Source: Chrysophaeum taylorii
Lineage: Eukaryota; Sar; Pelagophyceae; Pelagomonadales; Pelagomonadaceae
Direction: 5' to 3'
Assembly (NCBI GenBank): GCA_029834535.1
Contig: JAQMWT010000239.1
Location: 1-64,000 of the forward strand
DNA length: 64,000 nt
Shown here: positions 32,720-43,447 of the stretch, in pieces
Layout of the letters: each line of letters opens with the position of its first letter
How positions within the stretch are numbered: the first letter of the stretch is position 1
Notes under the pieces: generated by a model
The model's database searches: none
Seen by the model: the letters and a program-made list of their open reading frames with translations, nothing else
Told to the model about the DNA's origin: nothing
Position numbers and translations under genes: made by a program

Positions 32720-33670
32720 TCAAGATCCCGTCCGTGCGCAGACGCCGGGCGTGCTGGTCCGAGCGAGACGACGATCTTTGCGCATGGCACAGCCATTAGC
32801 ACGCACCCAGTCGAGGACCTCGCGGTGGTTGTGCAAAGAGGCCCGAACGTACGTCCACACGTCCCACGGGCACCCGTTGGCGCGGGCCCATTTGAGTACC
32901 TCGAGGTGGCCTCCACGAGCTGCCTCGGAGCAGGTCATTTCGCTCCACGGGCATCCACGAGCACGCGCCCACTTTAAGATATGGAGGTGGCCAGCGAAAG
33001 CTGCGTGGGAACACGTGTAGTCGTCCCACGGACAGTTGTTGGCGCGCGCCCACACGAGTATCTCGAGATGGCCGCCTCGAGCTGCCTCCGAGCAGGTCCA
33101 GGAAGCCCACTGACACTCGTTGGCGCGCGCCCACTTGAGTACCTCGAGCTGTCCGGCACGAGCGGCTAAGGGGCACACGTCCTCGCGGAGACCAAAGTTG
33201 TTGCGAATTAGCCACTCGATCCAGTTGATGGCGCCGAGCTCGACGAAATCTTCGAGATCTTTTCCGTTTTTAAGAGTGTTCGGGCGAACTCCATTCGGCA
33301 AATGGACGTTCTCGTCGATGTGTGGGTCGTAGTCGCGACCCGGAAGCATGAGAGTCAACAAATCGCGCTTGTGGTTGGCGACACCAACCTTGTCGAAAAG
33401 CTTTGAAATCTCGACGAGCTGCGATTGATTTGTGATGCGTTTCTGGATCAACGCAGCGAGTGCCTCATAAGAGACGCCGTCGAGGAGCTCCAGCACCCAG
33501 TCGTCGTCGTCCTTGACCATCTTCCGCAACACGAAGCGCTTCTGCTCGAGGCTGCAGTCGTCGTCATCCACGCTGTTGAGCAACGCGACGGCGTTGAGAT
33601 CGATGAGCATCAACAGCGCGGTCTGCTTCGTGTCGTCCTCGAGCGCCTCGTCGCGCCTTGCACCACCCAT
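32720..33670 (-). CDS. Ankyrin-type repeat protein, copy 2 of a recent pair
   Basis: ATG at 33668-33670 (316 residues), aligned to the second ATG of copy 1. Domain order is as in 20371-21327. The N-terminal domain differs at only a few residues (for example G/D and D/Y near KD-DDWVLELLDGVS) and the last repeats are nearly identical, but repeats 1-3 differ at many positions (for example WARANECQW against WARANKFWW, and AFAGHLHIL against AFAGHLHII). The gene sits between unassigned sequence and a retrotransposon relic. Both copies keep open frames, so both may be expressed. Confidence 0.85.
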   Translation of the reverse strand: MGGARRDEALEDDTKQTALLMLIDLNAVALLNSVDDDDCSLEQKRFVLRKMVKDDDDWVLELLDGVSYEALAALIQKRITNQSQLVEISKLFDKVGVANHKRDLLTLMLPGRDYDPHIDENVHLPNGVRPNTLKNGKDLEDFVELGAINWIEWLIRNNFGLREDVCPLAARAGQLEVLKWARANECQWASWTCSEAARGGHLEILVWARANNCPWDDYTCSHAAFAGHLHILKWARARGCPWSEMTCSEAARGGHLEVLKWARANGCPWDVWTYVRASLHNHREVLDWVRANGCAMRKDRRLARTSTPGVCARTGS

Positions 33671-33834
33671 CGTCTTTTCCACTTTCTGAACTTTCTTCTG
33701 CTCTCTTTGCTAAGAAAGTATTCTATTGGGGCAAAGAGTTCAACCTCTCGAAAAATTCAAAAACGTTTCCATTTGCCCTGGGCCCTGACCAAGACGTTGA
33801 CTAAGCAATTACGGCCGGTATCCTGGGTCTCGTG

Positions 33835-36262
33835 TGTCTTTAAATGTCGACTGCGTCTCGTGTGGGTGGCACTTCACGGTCCCACCCCGGCATCGCTGCG
33901 CCCCTTCGACTCTCAAGAAGGCGGCCAGCAAGGCGACCCCACCTATCCACCAGCGTATTGCCTGGCGCCGCTCAGGCCCTTGGCGCCCGCTTACGCTCAT
34001 GTGCCGGCTACGCACGATTTGGCATGGACGACGGCGTCATCTCTGGTTCCCATCGTGAGGTTGTCGACGCTCTCCTGCAGTACGCCCGCGACATCCAAGC
34101 TAGCGGCGAGGAGCTCCGCCTCGAGAAGTGCGTGGCGTTCTGTCCGGCACTTGGCATGGGTCTTCTCGATCACCCCGATGTTCAACACCACGTCCAAGTT
34201 GTGCCGGACCTGGCACCCGCAGTCTTGGTGGTAACAATCCCCGTTGTTGTCGTCGACGGCCTCGTAATCTACGGTGTGCACATCGGCTCCCCCGGACACG
34301 CCGGAGATGCCTATGTCGACGCTACCTTGCAACGCGAGGTTGACGATCAGGTTAGCGACACGACCACCGTTCCCACCAAGCTCCAGAACGTCTCTCTCCA
34401 CTGCATGTACTCTTTGGGGTGGCTACTGCATCGCCCCGCGCATGGATGGACTACCTCGCGCAGCATTGGTACCCCACCAATGCCTCGAGTGCGCTCCGCC
34501 GCTTCGACGCTGCCGTCCTCAACTTTGTCGCCACAGCACTCGGCGCTGACCCGCGTCAGGTTTATGACTCCACCGACATCGTCCTCCAACGCCTCCGCCT
34601 TCCTGCTCGAAATTGGGGTGGCGACATTCGCTCCTGCGCCGACCTCAGCCCGCCGCCTTTGTTGTCGACCTTCGCGATCCTACGGGTGCCGTCGAGGTCC
34701 CTGGCTACCTCCCCCGCCTCGCCTCGGTCGTCGGTGCCACCTCTTTTCGCGCAGGTAACGAGTCGCACCGTTGGCACCACCTCCTCGCATCCGGTTGCCA
34801 CCCTGGCGCGAGCACTCGAGACTGCGTGTGTCGGACTTCGTGCTGATCTCCGTACCACGCTGGCTTCCCACGGCGGCGCTTCTTTCGGCGACCCCGCCAA
34901 CGTTCATCTCGTCTACGGTCCTCTCGCCCTTCGTCTCCATGGGCACCCTCGTCGACCCCACCGTCTCGACACCCGTGCTCATACCCCAGCTCCAGCGAGC
35001 TCTACCCTCCCAGCGCGAGACAGCTCGGGCCACTGCACTCCAGCGACTTGCGGCCGCCCTTCCCATCACCGATGTTCTTCGAGGAGCGGCGTCCTCGTGG
35101 GATCGCTTCTCGAATACGTTCGTCAGCCCGTGGCCCAGCTCCTCCTCCCCTCAAATTCCCAACCGCTGCTGGGCGGCCGAGATGTGTGCCCAATACTTTG
35201 GGGCTACCCCTCTCTCTCCAGCTTGTTCGGGCCTCGTGAGCACTCGCATTATGGGCACGGATATCGTTCTCGACGCCCGCGGCAAGACGCTTCTCGCGCA
35301 CGTCAACCTTCTCAACCGCGGAGGAGCGCGGACCACCTGGCACGACAGCTTGCTCGATTGCGCCCTCTCCACCACCAAAGAGGCCGGCATCCCCGCCCTG
35401 TCCGAGGTTTTCGGCATCTTTGCTGACGTCGTCGCCCCTAGGCCGTTCGCGCGCGCCTCTACGGCCGGTAGTATCAAGGCAATCTCGCCCGACGCCGCGT
35501 CGTCCCCCCTAATCAACAAGAGGGAGCAACTTTTCGAACTCAAAATCCTCGCTTGGGGTCGCTCCATAAACTGCCCACGCCCTCCATCCCTCCAACCCGT
35601 CGCCTGTCGATCGGCGCGCTGCGCAAGTCCACTCCGAATACCTCGCTCACGCCCGCGGCATCGACGCCATCATCACCCAGCCGGGTGCGGCACCACCTCC
35701 TGGCTTCTCGGGCCCTGTCGATCGATCAGCGGCTGTGTAGCTACGGCACCGTCGCCGGCCTCGTCTTTGGTGCCTTCGGTAAGGCCGGCGCGGCATGCCG
35801 CGCCTTCGCCAAAACGCGCGCAGAGCGCATCGCTGCGAGAACCTGGGTGGAAAGCGGCTGCGCCAACTTCGCAGAGGCAAAGGCGGCCCAAAAAAAACTC
35901 GCCGCATCTACCGCGAGTGGGGGATCGCCAACGCATTGGGCTGGGCGTGCTGTGCCCTCACCGCCCTCACCCATGTCGCCGCCTCGGGCAGTCCCACCCA
36001 GGCCGCCCGCGCCCGGCAGAACGTCACACTTCGTCGCACATACGTCCGGCGGCAGCATGCGTACGACCCACGGGCGGGGCCCGTCCTCTCTACGCCTGCC
36101 CCGCGGTCTCTCTCGGCGATGACCCCGACTAGGTCCCGCATACCTATCTACGCCCGTCAGGCACATCTTCATATCTCAGCACACAAAAACCTTCACGCAT
36201 CCACACGCAACCTCCCCCCCCCTCTCGGCAGTCGACCTTTAAGACAAACAGCACAGAAAAGC
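33835..36262 (+). mobile_element. Non-LTR retrotransposon relic
   Basis: The relic begins abruptly with GTCTTTAAATGTCGACTGC, itself an inverted piece of the family 3' end, then enters reverse-transcriptase coding sequence. The 3' end (36052-36262) matches the copy at 25650-25862 and ends in GCAGTCGACCTTTAAGACAA with a GACA-rich tail. No LTRs are seen. The 5' half (endonuclease and most of the fingers) is absent, as in 5'-truncated LINE insertions. Confidence 0.75.
33895..36140 (+). pseudogene. Reverse transcriptase and C-terminal domain, frameshifted
   Basis: In broken frames: QEGGQQGDPTYPPAYCLA (the QG-P box before the catalytic site), FGMDDGVISG (the x-x-DD box, with an apparent insertion after AGY), DIQASGEELRLEKCVAFCP, DGLVIYGVHIGSPGH, and HWYPTNASSALRRFDAAVLN of the thumb region. 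Downstream, 35170-35560 reads TWHDSLLDCALSTTKEAG and ALSEVFGIFADVV, then FELKILAWG, and 35640-35990 reads AYGTVAGLVFGAFG-like and CALTALTHVAAS segments, a C-terminal domain common to this kind of algal and protist element. Many frame changes mean it is dead. Confidence 0.7.
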
Positions 36263-36756
36263 GGACAGACAAACCGCTCCCAAGTGCAGGCCAGTATGTC
36301 CCTGGCGCTCGTGCTGCGCGCTCCGCTCTGTTCAAAAAAAATGAGGGAAAAAAGGAGGCAGGGAGGGGCGGGAGAAAAGAGTCGCTGTTTGTGTTTCTGG
36401 CTCCGTCGCCACCCACTCCATCCTCTAGAGCGGCGTGCCGACCGCCGACCTGCCTGCGATGTTTATTATTATCACTGAAGTCAGCATGATCCCATCACTC
36501 CTCTCCGAAGGGTATGTCGGGAGCTTACAGAGGTCTCGGGGGGGTTTCTGCCACAAAGTGCGGCCCAGTCGGCTGCGATGTTGTTAGATGCTTCGCAGCA
36601 GCAAAGTCGGAGGAGCATGCGGGGAGCTTGGCCAGGGTCGCAAGGTAAGCCGCCAGGGCCGGTCTCTTAGAATCGCGCGAGCGCGAAACACGCCCGCGCG
36701 AGAATTAGAAACATTCACCAGAAACGCTTCCTGCGCTCGACACTTGACTGTGATGT
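36263..36756. other. No gene recognised
   Basis: It contains AAGTGCAGGCCAGTA (36283), the motif also found at 24654 and 39459, and otherwise only short ORFs. The right end is the 3' flank of the 36757-38046 gene. Confidence 0.4.
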
Positions 36757-38046
36757 CTAGAAATATTCACTTGTGGTGCTCTCTATCGGCATGACGTTGA
36801 CGTTGGCGCGCTGAATTTCCTGTTCGACCGTCTCGCAGAGCACCTGCACCGAGTCCGAGTTTCCGAGACCACTCTCGATTGGCAACACGGCGCCCTCCCA
36901 GAAAATTTTGGAGTAGGGCGGGAACTGCGTTGTCTGAAAGAAAGCAAAGCTGGAGGCACTGGACCAGGGTTCGTAGTAGTCAGTCGCGGGGCGGCCTTTG
37001 GCGAGCGTGTCGGCAGTCTCGCGGTCAAAGTTCTTCTTGTCGCCCCAGGACCACATCTTGGTGTAGTAGCCAGGCTCGTCGCGCGTCACGAAGGCGACTC
37101 CGGAACCGTCGCCAAAGTTGATCCCGTGGTATCCTCCTTCCGCGTGAGGAAAATCGTAAAAGATGCCGCTCGTTTCCCACGCGAGAGGCGCCTCGTACTT
37201 GGAACCCGGGAACGTGACCATCTGCGCCTCCTCCGGAAAGCACCAAATGTCTCGCTTCCAGCGCTGCACCTGCCGGCTGATGACCTTGGAGTCCATGGTA
37301 CATGGATACGTCTGGGGAAGCCAGACTTCGGCCTTCGCGTGGTCTGGCGTGTCATTTCTTGCAGTACACTTCACGCGAACGAACTCCTCGTTAGCCCGCA
37401 GCGTTACCTCGAGCGCGAAGTCCATGTTGGTCACCGGGTAGTAGCTCATGCGGTCGCCACCGGGAATGGTGTATTGGCCTCCGCTGAGGGTGATACCGTC
37501 CGGGTCGAAATCTTTTGCGAGTGCCTTTCGCGCCTCGTCGGTGTCCTTCATCTTGAAGATTATGGACGCGCTCGAACCGTCGCTAGCCTCGCGCACCTCC
37601 CACGGCCAATCCGTATCGTAGTAGAGACCATGCTCCGCTGTCACGATCGCGAAGCGGATACCACCGTGCAGGATCAGTCCGCGGTTCAGCGGAAAGGCGT
37701 CCTGACCGGCGCCGTAATAACACGCACCCTCCTTGTTGTTCCAGACGTAGTTCTTGCCATTCTTGCTGACGTCGACGATGCACGCCCCTTGGCGCATGAC
37801 CTTGAACGACAAACCGAGATCGTTGCTCACTTCGTAGGCTTCAACGTCCTGCGTGTCGATGATCGGACCGCTGTCGATGGTGTCTACGCTCTCCACGAAG
37901 GTCAAGCGGTGCGTCGTCTTGGTCACGGTCACCTTGCCCGAATTGGCCGACGCGCCGGTCAACGTCGTCATCATTTGAGGCACGAGGCGTAAGGCACGAA
38001 CATGGTTGATGGCGCGGAGCGTGAGGAGGAGAGTAGGCAATCTCAT
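36757..38046 (-). CDS. Secreted protein, possibly mutarotase-like (DUF5107-like)
   Basis: ATG at 38044-38046; 429 residues. The first 22 residues (MRLPTLLLTLRAINHVRA) look like a signal peptide. The body is a beta-rich protein with RQGACIVDVSKNGKNYVWNN, FPLNRGLILHGGIRFA, EHGLYYDTDWPWEV, YYPVTNMDFALEVTLRANEE, EVWLPQTYP and YEPWSSASS. The pattern of a hydrophobic IRFA strand, the EHGL segment and a central beta sandwich recalls galactose mutarotase-like proteins such as DUF5107, which bind sugars. I cannot place catalytic residues. Codon use resembles the host genes. It is a single-exon island between mobile relics, with a retrotransposon terminal fragment 60 bp upstream. Confidence 0.75.
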   Translation of the reverse strand: MRLPTLLLTLRAINHVRALRLVPQMMTTLTGASANSGKVTVTKTTHRLTFVESVDTIDSGPIIDTQDVEAYEVSNDLGLSFKVMRQGACIVDVSKNGKNYVWNNKEGACYYGAGQDAFPLNRGLILHGGIRFAIVTAEHGLYYDTDWPWEVREASDGSSASIIFKMKDTDEARKALAKDFDPDGITLSGGQYTIPGGDRMSYYPVTNMDFALEVTLRANEEFVRVKCTARNDTPDHAKAEVWLPQTYPCTMDSKVISRQVQRWKRDIWCFPEEAQMVTFPGSKYEAPLAWETSGIFYDFPHAEGGYHGINFGDGSGVAFVTRDEPGYYTKMWSWGDKKNFDRETADTLAKGRPATDYYEPWSSASSFAFFQTTQFPPYSKIFWEGAVLPIESGLGNSDSVQVLCETVEQEIQRANVNVMPIESTTSEYF

Positions 38047-38101
38047 CGTCGAGCGTCACTTTTCTGGTGGCTACTCTTCGCTCGCCAGAGCAAAGGAGAG
38101 T

Positions 38102-38145
38102 AGAATGTCTTTAAAGGTCGACTGCTAAGAGGGGTGTGTGTGTGT
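38102..38145 (-). repeat. Retrotransposon terminal fragment
   Basis: GTCTTTAAAGGTCGACTGCT followed by AAGAGGGGTGTGTGTGTG matches the inverted terminal piece at 26433 and, reversed, the 3' ends at 25862 and 36245. It is a 40-bp remnant directly upstream of the 36757-38046 gene. Confidence 0.65.
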
Positions 38146-38190
38146 GGTAAAATAATGTCAGTCAATTTGGTTGACCTTTTATAGAGTAAA

Positions 38191-39241
38191 GTCTAGATTA
38201 ATAAGAACCAGACTTATTATTATTATTATTATTACGTAAGACTAGATTAATAATTAAGACTTAGACCCGTTCTTTACCAAGGGCTTAAGTCTTATTTTTG
38301 TCTTAATTACGCCGAAGTAGCGGCCGAGGATGGAGGTGATCTCGCGGACAGTGATCTATGCGTGACGTCGTTGCCCTTTGACTCGAGTTTAGTAGAGGCC
38401 ATGGGAGCGAGGTCGAGTAGACTGGCCTGCTGCGCGCCATTTTTCGACTTTCTCTGCGTTTTCTTGATGCGCGTGATTTCGGAGACCGAAGGTCGTCCTG
38501 GATGTAGTTCTTGAGCGTGCCGTGCGGGATGCCAACCATGGCCGCGACCTGCTTCGGCGTCGTCGACGTGGTACAACGTTCGGACTTCTCGTCCCACTCT
38601 TGGACCGACCGACCGCCGCCGTCAGCTCGTCGCGCTTCTCGCCCTTCGACCAGTTAGTCCGCGTCGCCTTCGCCCTGGCTGTCGCAAGCGCGGGCGTCGT
38701 GGGCGGCGGCGCGGCGTCGGTGTTCGGCAGCGCGTCGTCCGCGACGGCGTTTGCGGCTGTAAGCGGCCTGCCGCGCTCACAAACGTCGCCGTCATTGTCC
38801 CGCACTTCCGGCATCAGCTTTGTGTGGGCAGCGACGACGTCCGGAGCCGAAGCCGTGTATCCATACATGCATCAAAATCAAAACGTCTACCGTCTGTCAG
38901 GGGAAGGGGGGCTGGTTTAAAAATAATGTCCCAGATCGCCTTTGGCGCTGCCGGCAGTGTGGCGATAGGACGGAATCCTCTCGGACGACTGTTCGGTGGT
39001 CTTCTCGTCTCTAGAAGTCTCGATTGAGCAGATTCTTAAAATTAAGTCAATACACGTTGGACGGGGCGATCGATTTTAGTCGTAAACTAGAAACTTTTTT
39101 TTACACACCGTCGAATTGGATCTTCGTGATTTACCTACGCGTAGAGAGAGCGGCGGAAGGGGCGTCGTTTTCGCATATAAAAACCACCTGGCGCCCACAC
39201 ACCCTGAATTTCAGCACGCTTGGGTGGTTCTTAATCTAGAC
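38191..39241. mobile_element. 1-kb TIR transposon derivative
   Basis: Left end GTCTAGATTAATAAGAACC (38191-38209) and right end GGTTCTTAATCTAGAC (39226-39241) are inverted repeats, the left carrying an extra TAA. The right 370 bp matches 23985-24391 of the 3-kb element. The interior keeps only a HTH-type coding remnant, so this looks like an internally deleted, non-autonomous relative. Confidence 0.7.
38390..38868 (-). pseudogene. HTH DNA-binding remnant of a transposase
   Basis: Joining minus-strand frames gives TRTNWSKGEKRDELTAAVG, then TTSTTPKQVAAMVGIPHGTL followed by KNYIQDD, then NHAHQENAEKVEKW. The QVAAMVGIPHGTLKNYI part is a helix-turn-helix like those at the start of pogo or Tc1-type transposases. 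Two frame changes (about 38600 and 38480) break it. Lying between TIRs supports a transposase origin. Confidence 0.5.
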
Positions 39242-39454
39242 TTTTGTTGTAGTGACAGCATCCGGCTTTTTTTTTTGTGGCAGAGCGGGGTTCGTTAGCA
39301 CTTGTTTTAGTCGCTTGACCTACTTAACCTTCAGTACGTTCGACACCAAACGTAGATCGCAAAAATGGGAAGTTCATTGTGTGTCCCGTCTTGTCGCAAT
39401 CTGTCCGTACGGTGTTCTTCCGCAATTTCTATTTACAAGTACAGGTAGTTCATA

Positions 39455-40600
39455 GACACAAGTGCAGGCCAGGAAGTTCAATTGGTCCCAAATCTCAAAA
39501 AATTTCGCGCGCGCTCACTTGGACCCGGTGCCTCACAAAAAACACTCGCAGTCGCCCGACCGGGTCGTTCTCCGAGCTGCGCGGGCCAGTATCACGTTCA
39601 CTTGAGCCCAAATGTCAAACCTCACACAGCTTCGTGCTTCGCAACCTGCGCTCGCTTCGACCCGGGTTCTCGCAAACACCCGTCCTTCTACACGAGCTTC
39701 ATCTCTTCGTTCTCTGTCCCTTGATGTTTCGCCCTTATTCGAGAGGGCTAATCGGAGATTAGAAACACGCATGAGTCGGTGCTGTGCCCGTCGGCTCTGG
39801 GCTTGACGACTCTGCTGCGGGAGAGAGGGCGGCCCTTGCGGTAGACGCACACGAGCGCGTGAATACTCCGGGTGGGGCGTTGTTGGTATTGCGAAGGACG
39901 TGTGGGGTAAGGTGGAGTTGTCGACTCCGAAGACGAAGTCCTTTCGGCTGAGAGCCACGCGAAGAGCTGGCCGTGGCTGAAGACGGGCTTGGGTAAGAGG
40001 ACGCCGACCTTGCGGGGCGTCTGGCCCTTGATCGCTATGGTGAAGCAGGCCGAACAGGGAAACTGGCGTTCGCGCAGATAGATCGAAGGGGAGCTCGCCT
40101 TGCTTCGTCGCGTGGGTGACGCACGGGATCACGAGGGTTTTTTTTCTTGCCGTTCACCCAATAGGTGAGTTGGAGGAGCCTCGGCGAGACGATAGGATCG
40201 ATGATGTACCCGGTGCCGTTGAGCAGTGCGACAGGGTCGAGATTGCGAAGACTTTAAGCTCGCGCTCAAAGTCGACGTACCGTTGATCGTCAGGGAGTTG
40301 GGAAACTCGGCCGGAAAGAGCGAGCCATCGTCTTCCGACCCACGTCGTCCGAAAAGAACTCCGACGCCTCGTCTCCGGGAAAAAAAGGCCGCGGTCATGC
40401 GCGCGTTGTAACAGCATCGACAACATCGTTTCGGCGGGGCGTGAGAATGGCGCGCTGGCAAAAAGAGCCGCCGCGGGTCGTGGAAATCGTCCGCGAGGTC
40501 GCCGGCCGTAGACGGCTTGGAGGATCAATGTCTGGCAATATAAATTTTGTGGGCGTGCGCGCGGACAAAAGCGCGCGCAGCGGACGGCTTCGCATAGCAA
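39455..40600 (-). pseudogene. Second PIF1/Helitron-type helicase relic
   Basis: From about 40600 down to 39840 the sequence is clearly related to 25600-25000, with the same blocks (QTLILQAVYG, ARMTAAFFSRRR, VGVLLPKPVFSHGQLF read across frames). It adds an insertion near 40030-40160 reading LVIPCVTHATKQGELPF. The plus-strand start of the segment (39455) has the AAGTGCAGGCCAGGAAGTTC motif, as at 24654. Frame breaks are frequent. Confidence 0.65.
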
Positions 40601-40686
40601 ATCATCTGTCGCACGCAATGTGACGCACGCATCCTGAGTTGCAAGGCGAGTGAGCCTTCGAGTGACGGCGAATACGCCGCACAGAC

Positions 40687-40687
40687 T

Positions 40688-40718
<31 letters not shown>

Positions 40719-40721
40719 TTT
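40687..40721 (+). repeat. TTTA microsatellite
   Basis: About nine tandem TTTA units, directly right of the helicase relic. It could be a decayed element tail or an ordinary microsatellite. Confidence 0.9.
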
Positions 40722-42260
40722 CACAATGAACAATTGTGCATGATCCTATGGTGGATTTCGGCATCACGGCTTGGCCGCGCGGACGGCAGTGATTTGGACC
40801 TCGAGCTCTAGAGTCGTTAATTCAACTCCGCGTACTACGAAGAAGACGCCATGTCTCGCGGCCACAATTTGGCACCGCAGCGAGGGTTTTGTTGTAAGAA
40901 GCAACAGATTGAAAGCGACAAGCGTGCTGAGGAGAAACGGGCGGCCGAAGAAAAGGCCGAAACTCTTGTAAGGCGATGCCTCCGCACCCGACGACGGACG
41001 GACCCTCTTCGCGCGGCGACGTTGATGGAGAGAGTGATGTTCTCGTAGACGAGAAGGTGCCGTATGCAGAGCAGCCCGTGTCTGCTCGTGCCCTTCTGGA
41101 TTGACATCGACCAACGCGCAGGTGCCAATGAAATGTGGGGCCTTGGGGGCCTTCGCGCGTAAACAGCTTGTTTCATACCGACGGGAATCGATAATCACAA
41201 GGCCCAGACGGCGAGTTCTTGCGCGGATGGATGATCGCGCATTCAGCGGCAACGCCGGCTTGTGGTGTCAGCGACGACGGGTTGTTAGTCCTGCGGGCGT
41301 CGCCCCAGCCACATTCCGATCGCAAAGGCAGCTCTGCCTTCCGCGAGCCAGCTCGCCCTCCGCCGCGCCGTCGTCCGAAAAACCCAGTTGTCGAGCAACC
41401 AGCGCCCGTTCAAAGCTTCAATCAACGACACAGAAGCGGTAGACGGTACTCTTGTTGCCGACGATGTCGATCCGGCGCTGAATGTCGAGCCCGCCGACGC
41501 GAGTATAGTTGTTGTTCCTTCACCAACGCCTCTTCCTACAACGCTGCTGCTGTCCAAGCGCGCCCGTTCCAGACCTCCAGCTTATCCGCGCGCCCGCTGT
41601 CGACGCGGCGCTCAAGCCGGGTAGACGTGCGACCGCAACGTCCCGACGAACGCCAACACGAAGAACAAAAAGATCCTCTTGTTGTCAAAGTTGTGGTAGC
41701 TCGAAACGACGCGACCCAACCGCCGCTGGTAAGCACGGTAAGCGCGTCATAAGGACTTTCTTTGGCTGCCTTATGTCGATTCGACCCATCTCAATACGAG
41801 GAGCCGTCTCAATACGAGGAGCCATTTTCTCCGAAGCCTGGTTATCTGCTCCTCGATAATGCCTAGTTCCATCTTTTAGATTTTCGCGTCGATTGCTGGA
41901 CATAACGTGACACCTGATCGGCATGGTACGGAGGACGGCAGCGCAGGAGGCTGAGGTGCCCAACAGACGACGACGTTATTTAGAAGTTTGCCATCGCCCA
42001 GACTGTATTCGGAACGTCTGCTCGGAAAGCCCTGCGGCGAACATTACCGGAACCCAGCTTGTTCCGGTCACCGGCCAGCTCTCGGCTAAAGACGACGGGA
42101 ACTCCCTTTTCCGTCCTTCCCCGCCTCACCAAACCACAAAATTTGCAAAGATCGGAGGCCATAGTATATAAGAGCCGCGGGGACAGACAGCTCGACGAGC
42201 GCTTCCTCCCTGGCCGTCAGCCTCTTCTCCTTGAACAAAACAGGGCGGTGTTGTTCTGCG

Positions 42261-42291
<31 letters not shown>

Positions 42292-42480
42292 ACGAAGGAA
42301 CGAACACTGTGTTGCGGACCGTGTGATGATGTTCTTCTTCTTCTCCCTGCTTGGACCGTGTGTGTCAAGGTTGGGATGACGCACTCAGGAAGAAGTGTCC
42401 GTTGGATGCCGTTATGAATGGAAGGGCGATAACCCTGCTCAAACCCTGCAGACCCTGCTGGGTAAAATCCTTGACGCAGG
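40722..42480. other. No gene recognised
   Basis: Short overlapping ORFs only. A plus-strand frame at 40851-41048 has a charged helical run (EKRAAEEKAETL), and 41800-41830 reads a doubled SQYEEP. A CGAA microsatellite lies at 42263-42296. Some of this may be the 5' flank or undetected exons of the 42481 gene, or another dead element. Confidence 0.4.
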
Positions 42481-43326
42481 ATGGCGTGGCGCGGGCTCAA
42501 GTGTGGTCGGCGTCATTTTGGTGCGCGCGTGGTGGGTCCTGGTGTCCGGGAGACGAAGAGCTCGTTGAGGCTCGCGTGCCTGGACATCGGCTCGCACGAC
42601 CTAAAGACATGGGAACCGCGAATCATCGAGAAGTGGGGGCAAGGGTTTTACGGCATGCACCGGGAAATGTTTTCCCGCGCCGGCAAGAACGCGCAGATAG
42701 ACGTGAAGATCGACAAGTTCGAGCCGCGACTGGGGACCTATCCGACGGTCTCCGAGTACGACGGGGTTGTGATCACGGGCTGCGGCAAGTCGGCGAACGA
42801 CGGCGACGCCTGGCTGGACGAGCTGCGCGGCCGCATTCGCGAGTGGCACCCGGACGTCCGCTTGTCGGGGTTTTCCTTTGGACCCCAGATTCTCGCTGTG
42901 GCGCTCGGCGGGGCCGTCGAGAAAAACCCAAACGGATCCGAACTTTCGGTCGCCTCGGTCGTCTTGGGCGACGATTTCCGGCGAAAATTTCACCACAAGC
43001 GCCAGAATTACCTCATCCACGTGCACCACAACGACCACGTCCTCGCGCTTCCCCCAGAGGCCGTGTCGATCGGGAGCACTCTAGCCACCAAGGTCGCGGG
43101 CTTTTGGATCGGCGACTCTGTGCTCTGCTTTATGGGACATCCCGAATATTCTATGGACCCCTGGACCCTCAACGCCCTCCTCGAGGTCGAGAAGCGCGAC
43201 CACCTCGTCGCCGCCCAGCACGTTCACTACGCCCAGTCTATTAACTACAAGCGCACCGACTGGCTCTGGCAGACCGAACTCCAGCTTCGCTGGTTTGCGG
43301 GCGAGTTCGACGACCCAAACGAATAA
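42481..43326 (+). CDS. Class I glutamine amidotransferase-like protein, nucleophile Cys replaced
   Basis: The 281-residue ORF starts at ATG 42481; the first 28 residues are basic and unlike the family, so the true start may be later or a targeting peptide is present. The fold is that of stand-alone class I GATase domain proteins: LACLDIGSHD, DGVVITGCGKSANDGDAWLD (the usual G-P/S loop), LSGFSFGPQILAVALGG (nucleophile elbow) and CFMGHPEYSMDPW with the His-Pro-Glu pair (His220, Glu222). At the elbow, where relatives have G-x-C-x-G, this protein has Ser132 in FSFG. A glutaminase reaction is therefore unlikely; it may be a pseudoenzyme or a serine-based hydrolase (inference). Confidence 0.8.
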   Translation: MAWRGLKCGRRHFGARVVGPGVRETKSSLRLACLDIGSHDLKTWEPRIIEKWGQGFYGMHREMFSRAGKNAQIDVKIDKFEPRLGTYPTVSEYDGVVITGCGKSANDGDAWLDELRGRIREWHPDVRLSGFSFGPQILAVALGGAVEKNPNGSELSVASVVLGDDFRRKFHHKRQNYLIHVHHNDHVLALPPEAVSIGSTLATKVAGFWIGDSVLCFMGHPEYSMDPWTLNALLEVEKRDHLVAAQHVHYAQSINYKRTDWLWQTELQLRWFAGEFDDPNE

Positions 43327-43352
43327 TGACTGACGACAGACACCAAGTGAGA

Positions 43353-43354
43353 CC

Positions 43355-43386
<32 letters not shown>

Positions 43387-43387
43387 A
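43353..43387 (+). repeat. CAA microsatellite
   Basis: Around eleven tandem CAA units, 27 bp after the stop of the GATase-like gene, in its 3' untranslated region. Confidence 0.9.
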
Positions 43388-43447
43388 AACGAGCAGCAAA
43401 CAAAAAAAAACAAGGCACCAGAGAGCAGGCCCATAATAATTGTACTA

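Noticed and set aside
16716-33670. Ankyrin genes as viral insertions
   Set aside because: WARANGCPW repeats also occur in giant viruses, but there are no other viral genes here and codon use matches host neighbours; a host family is more likely.
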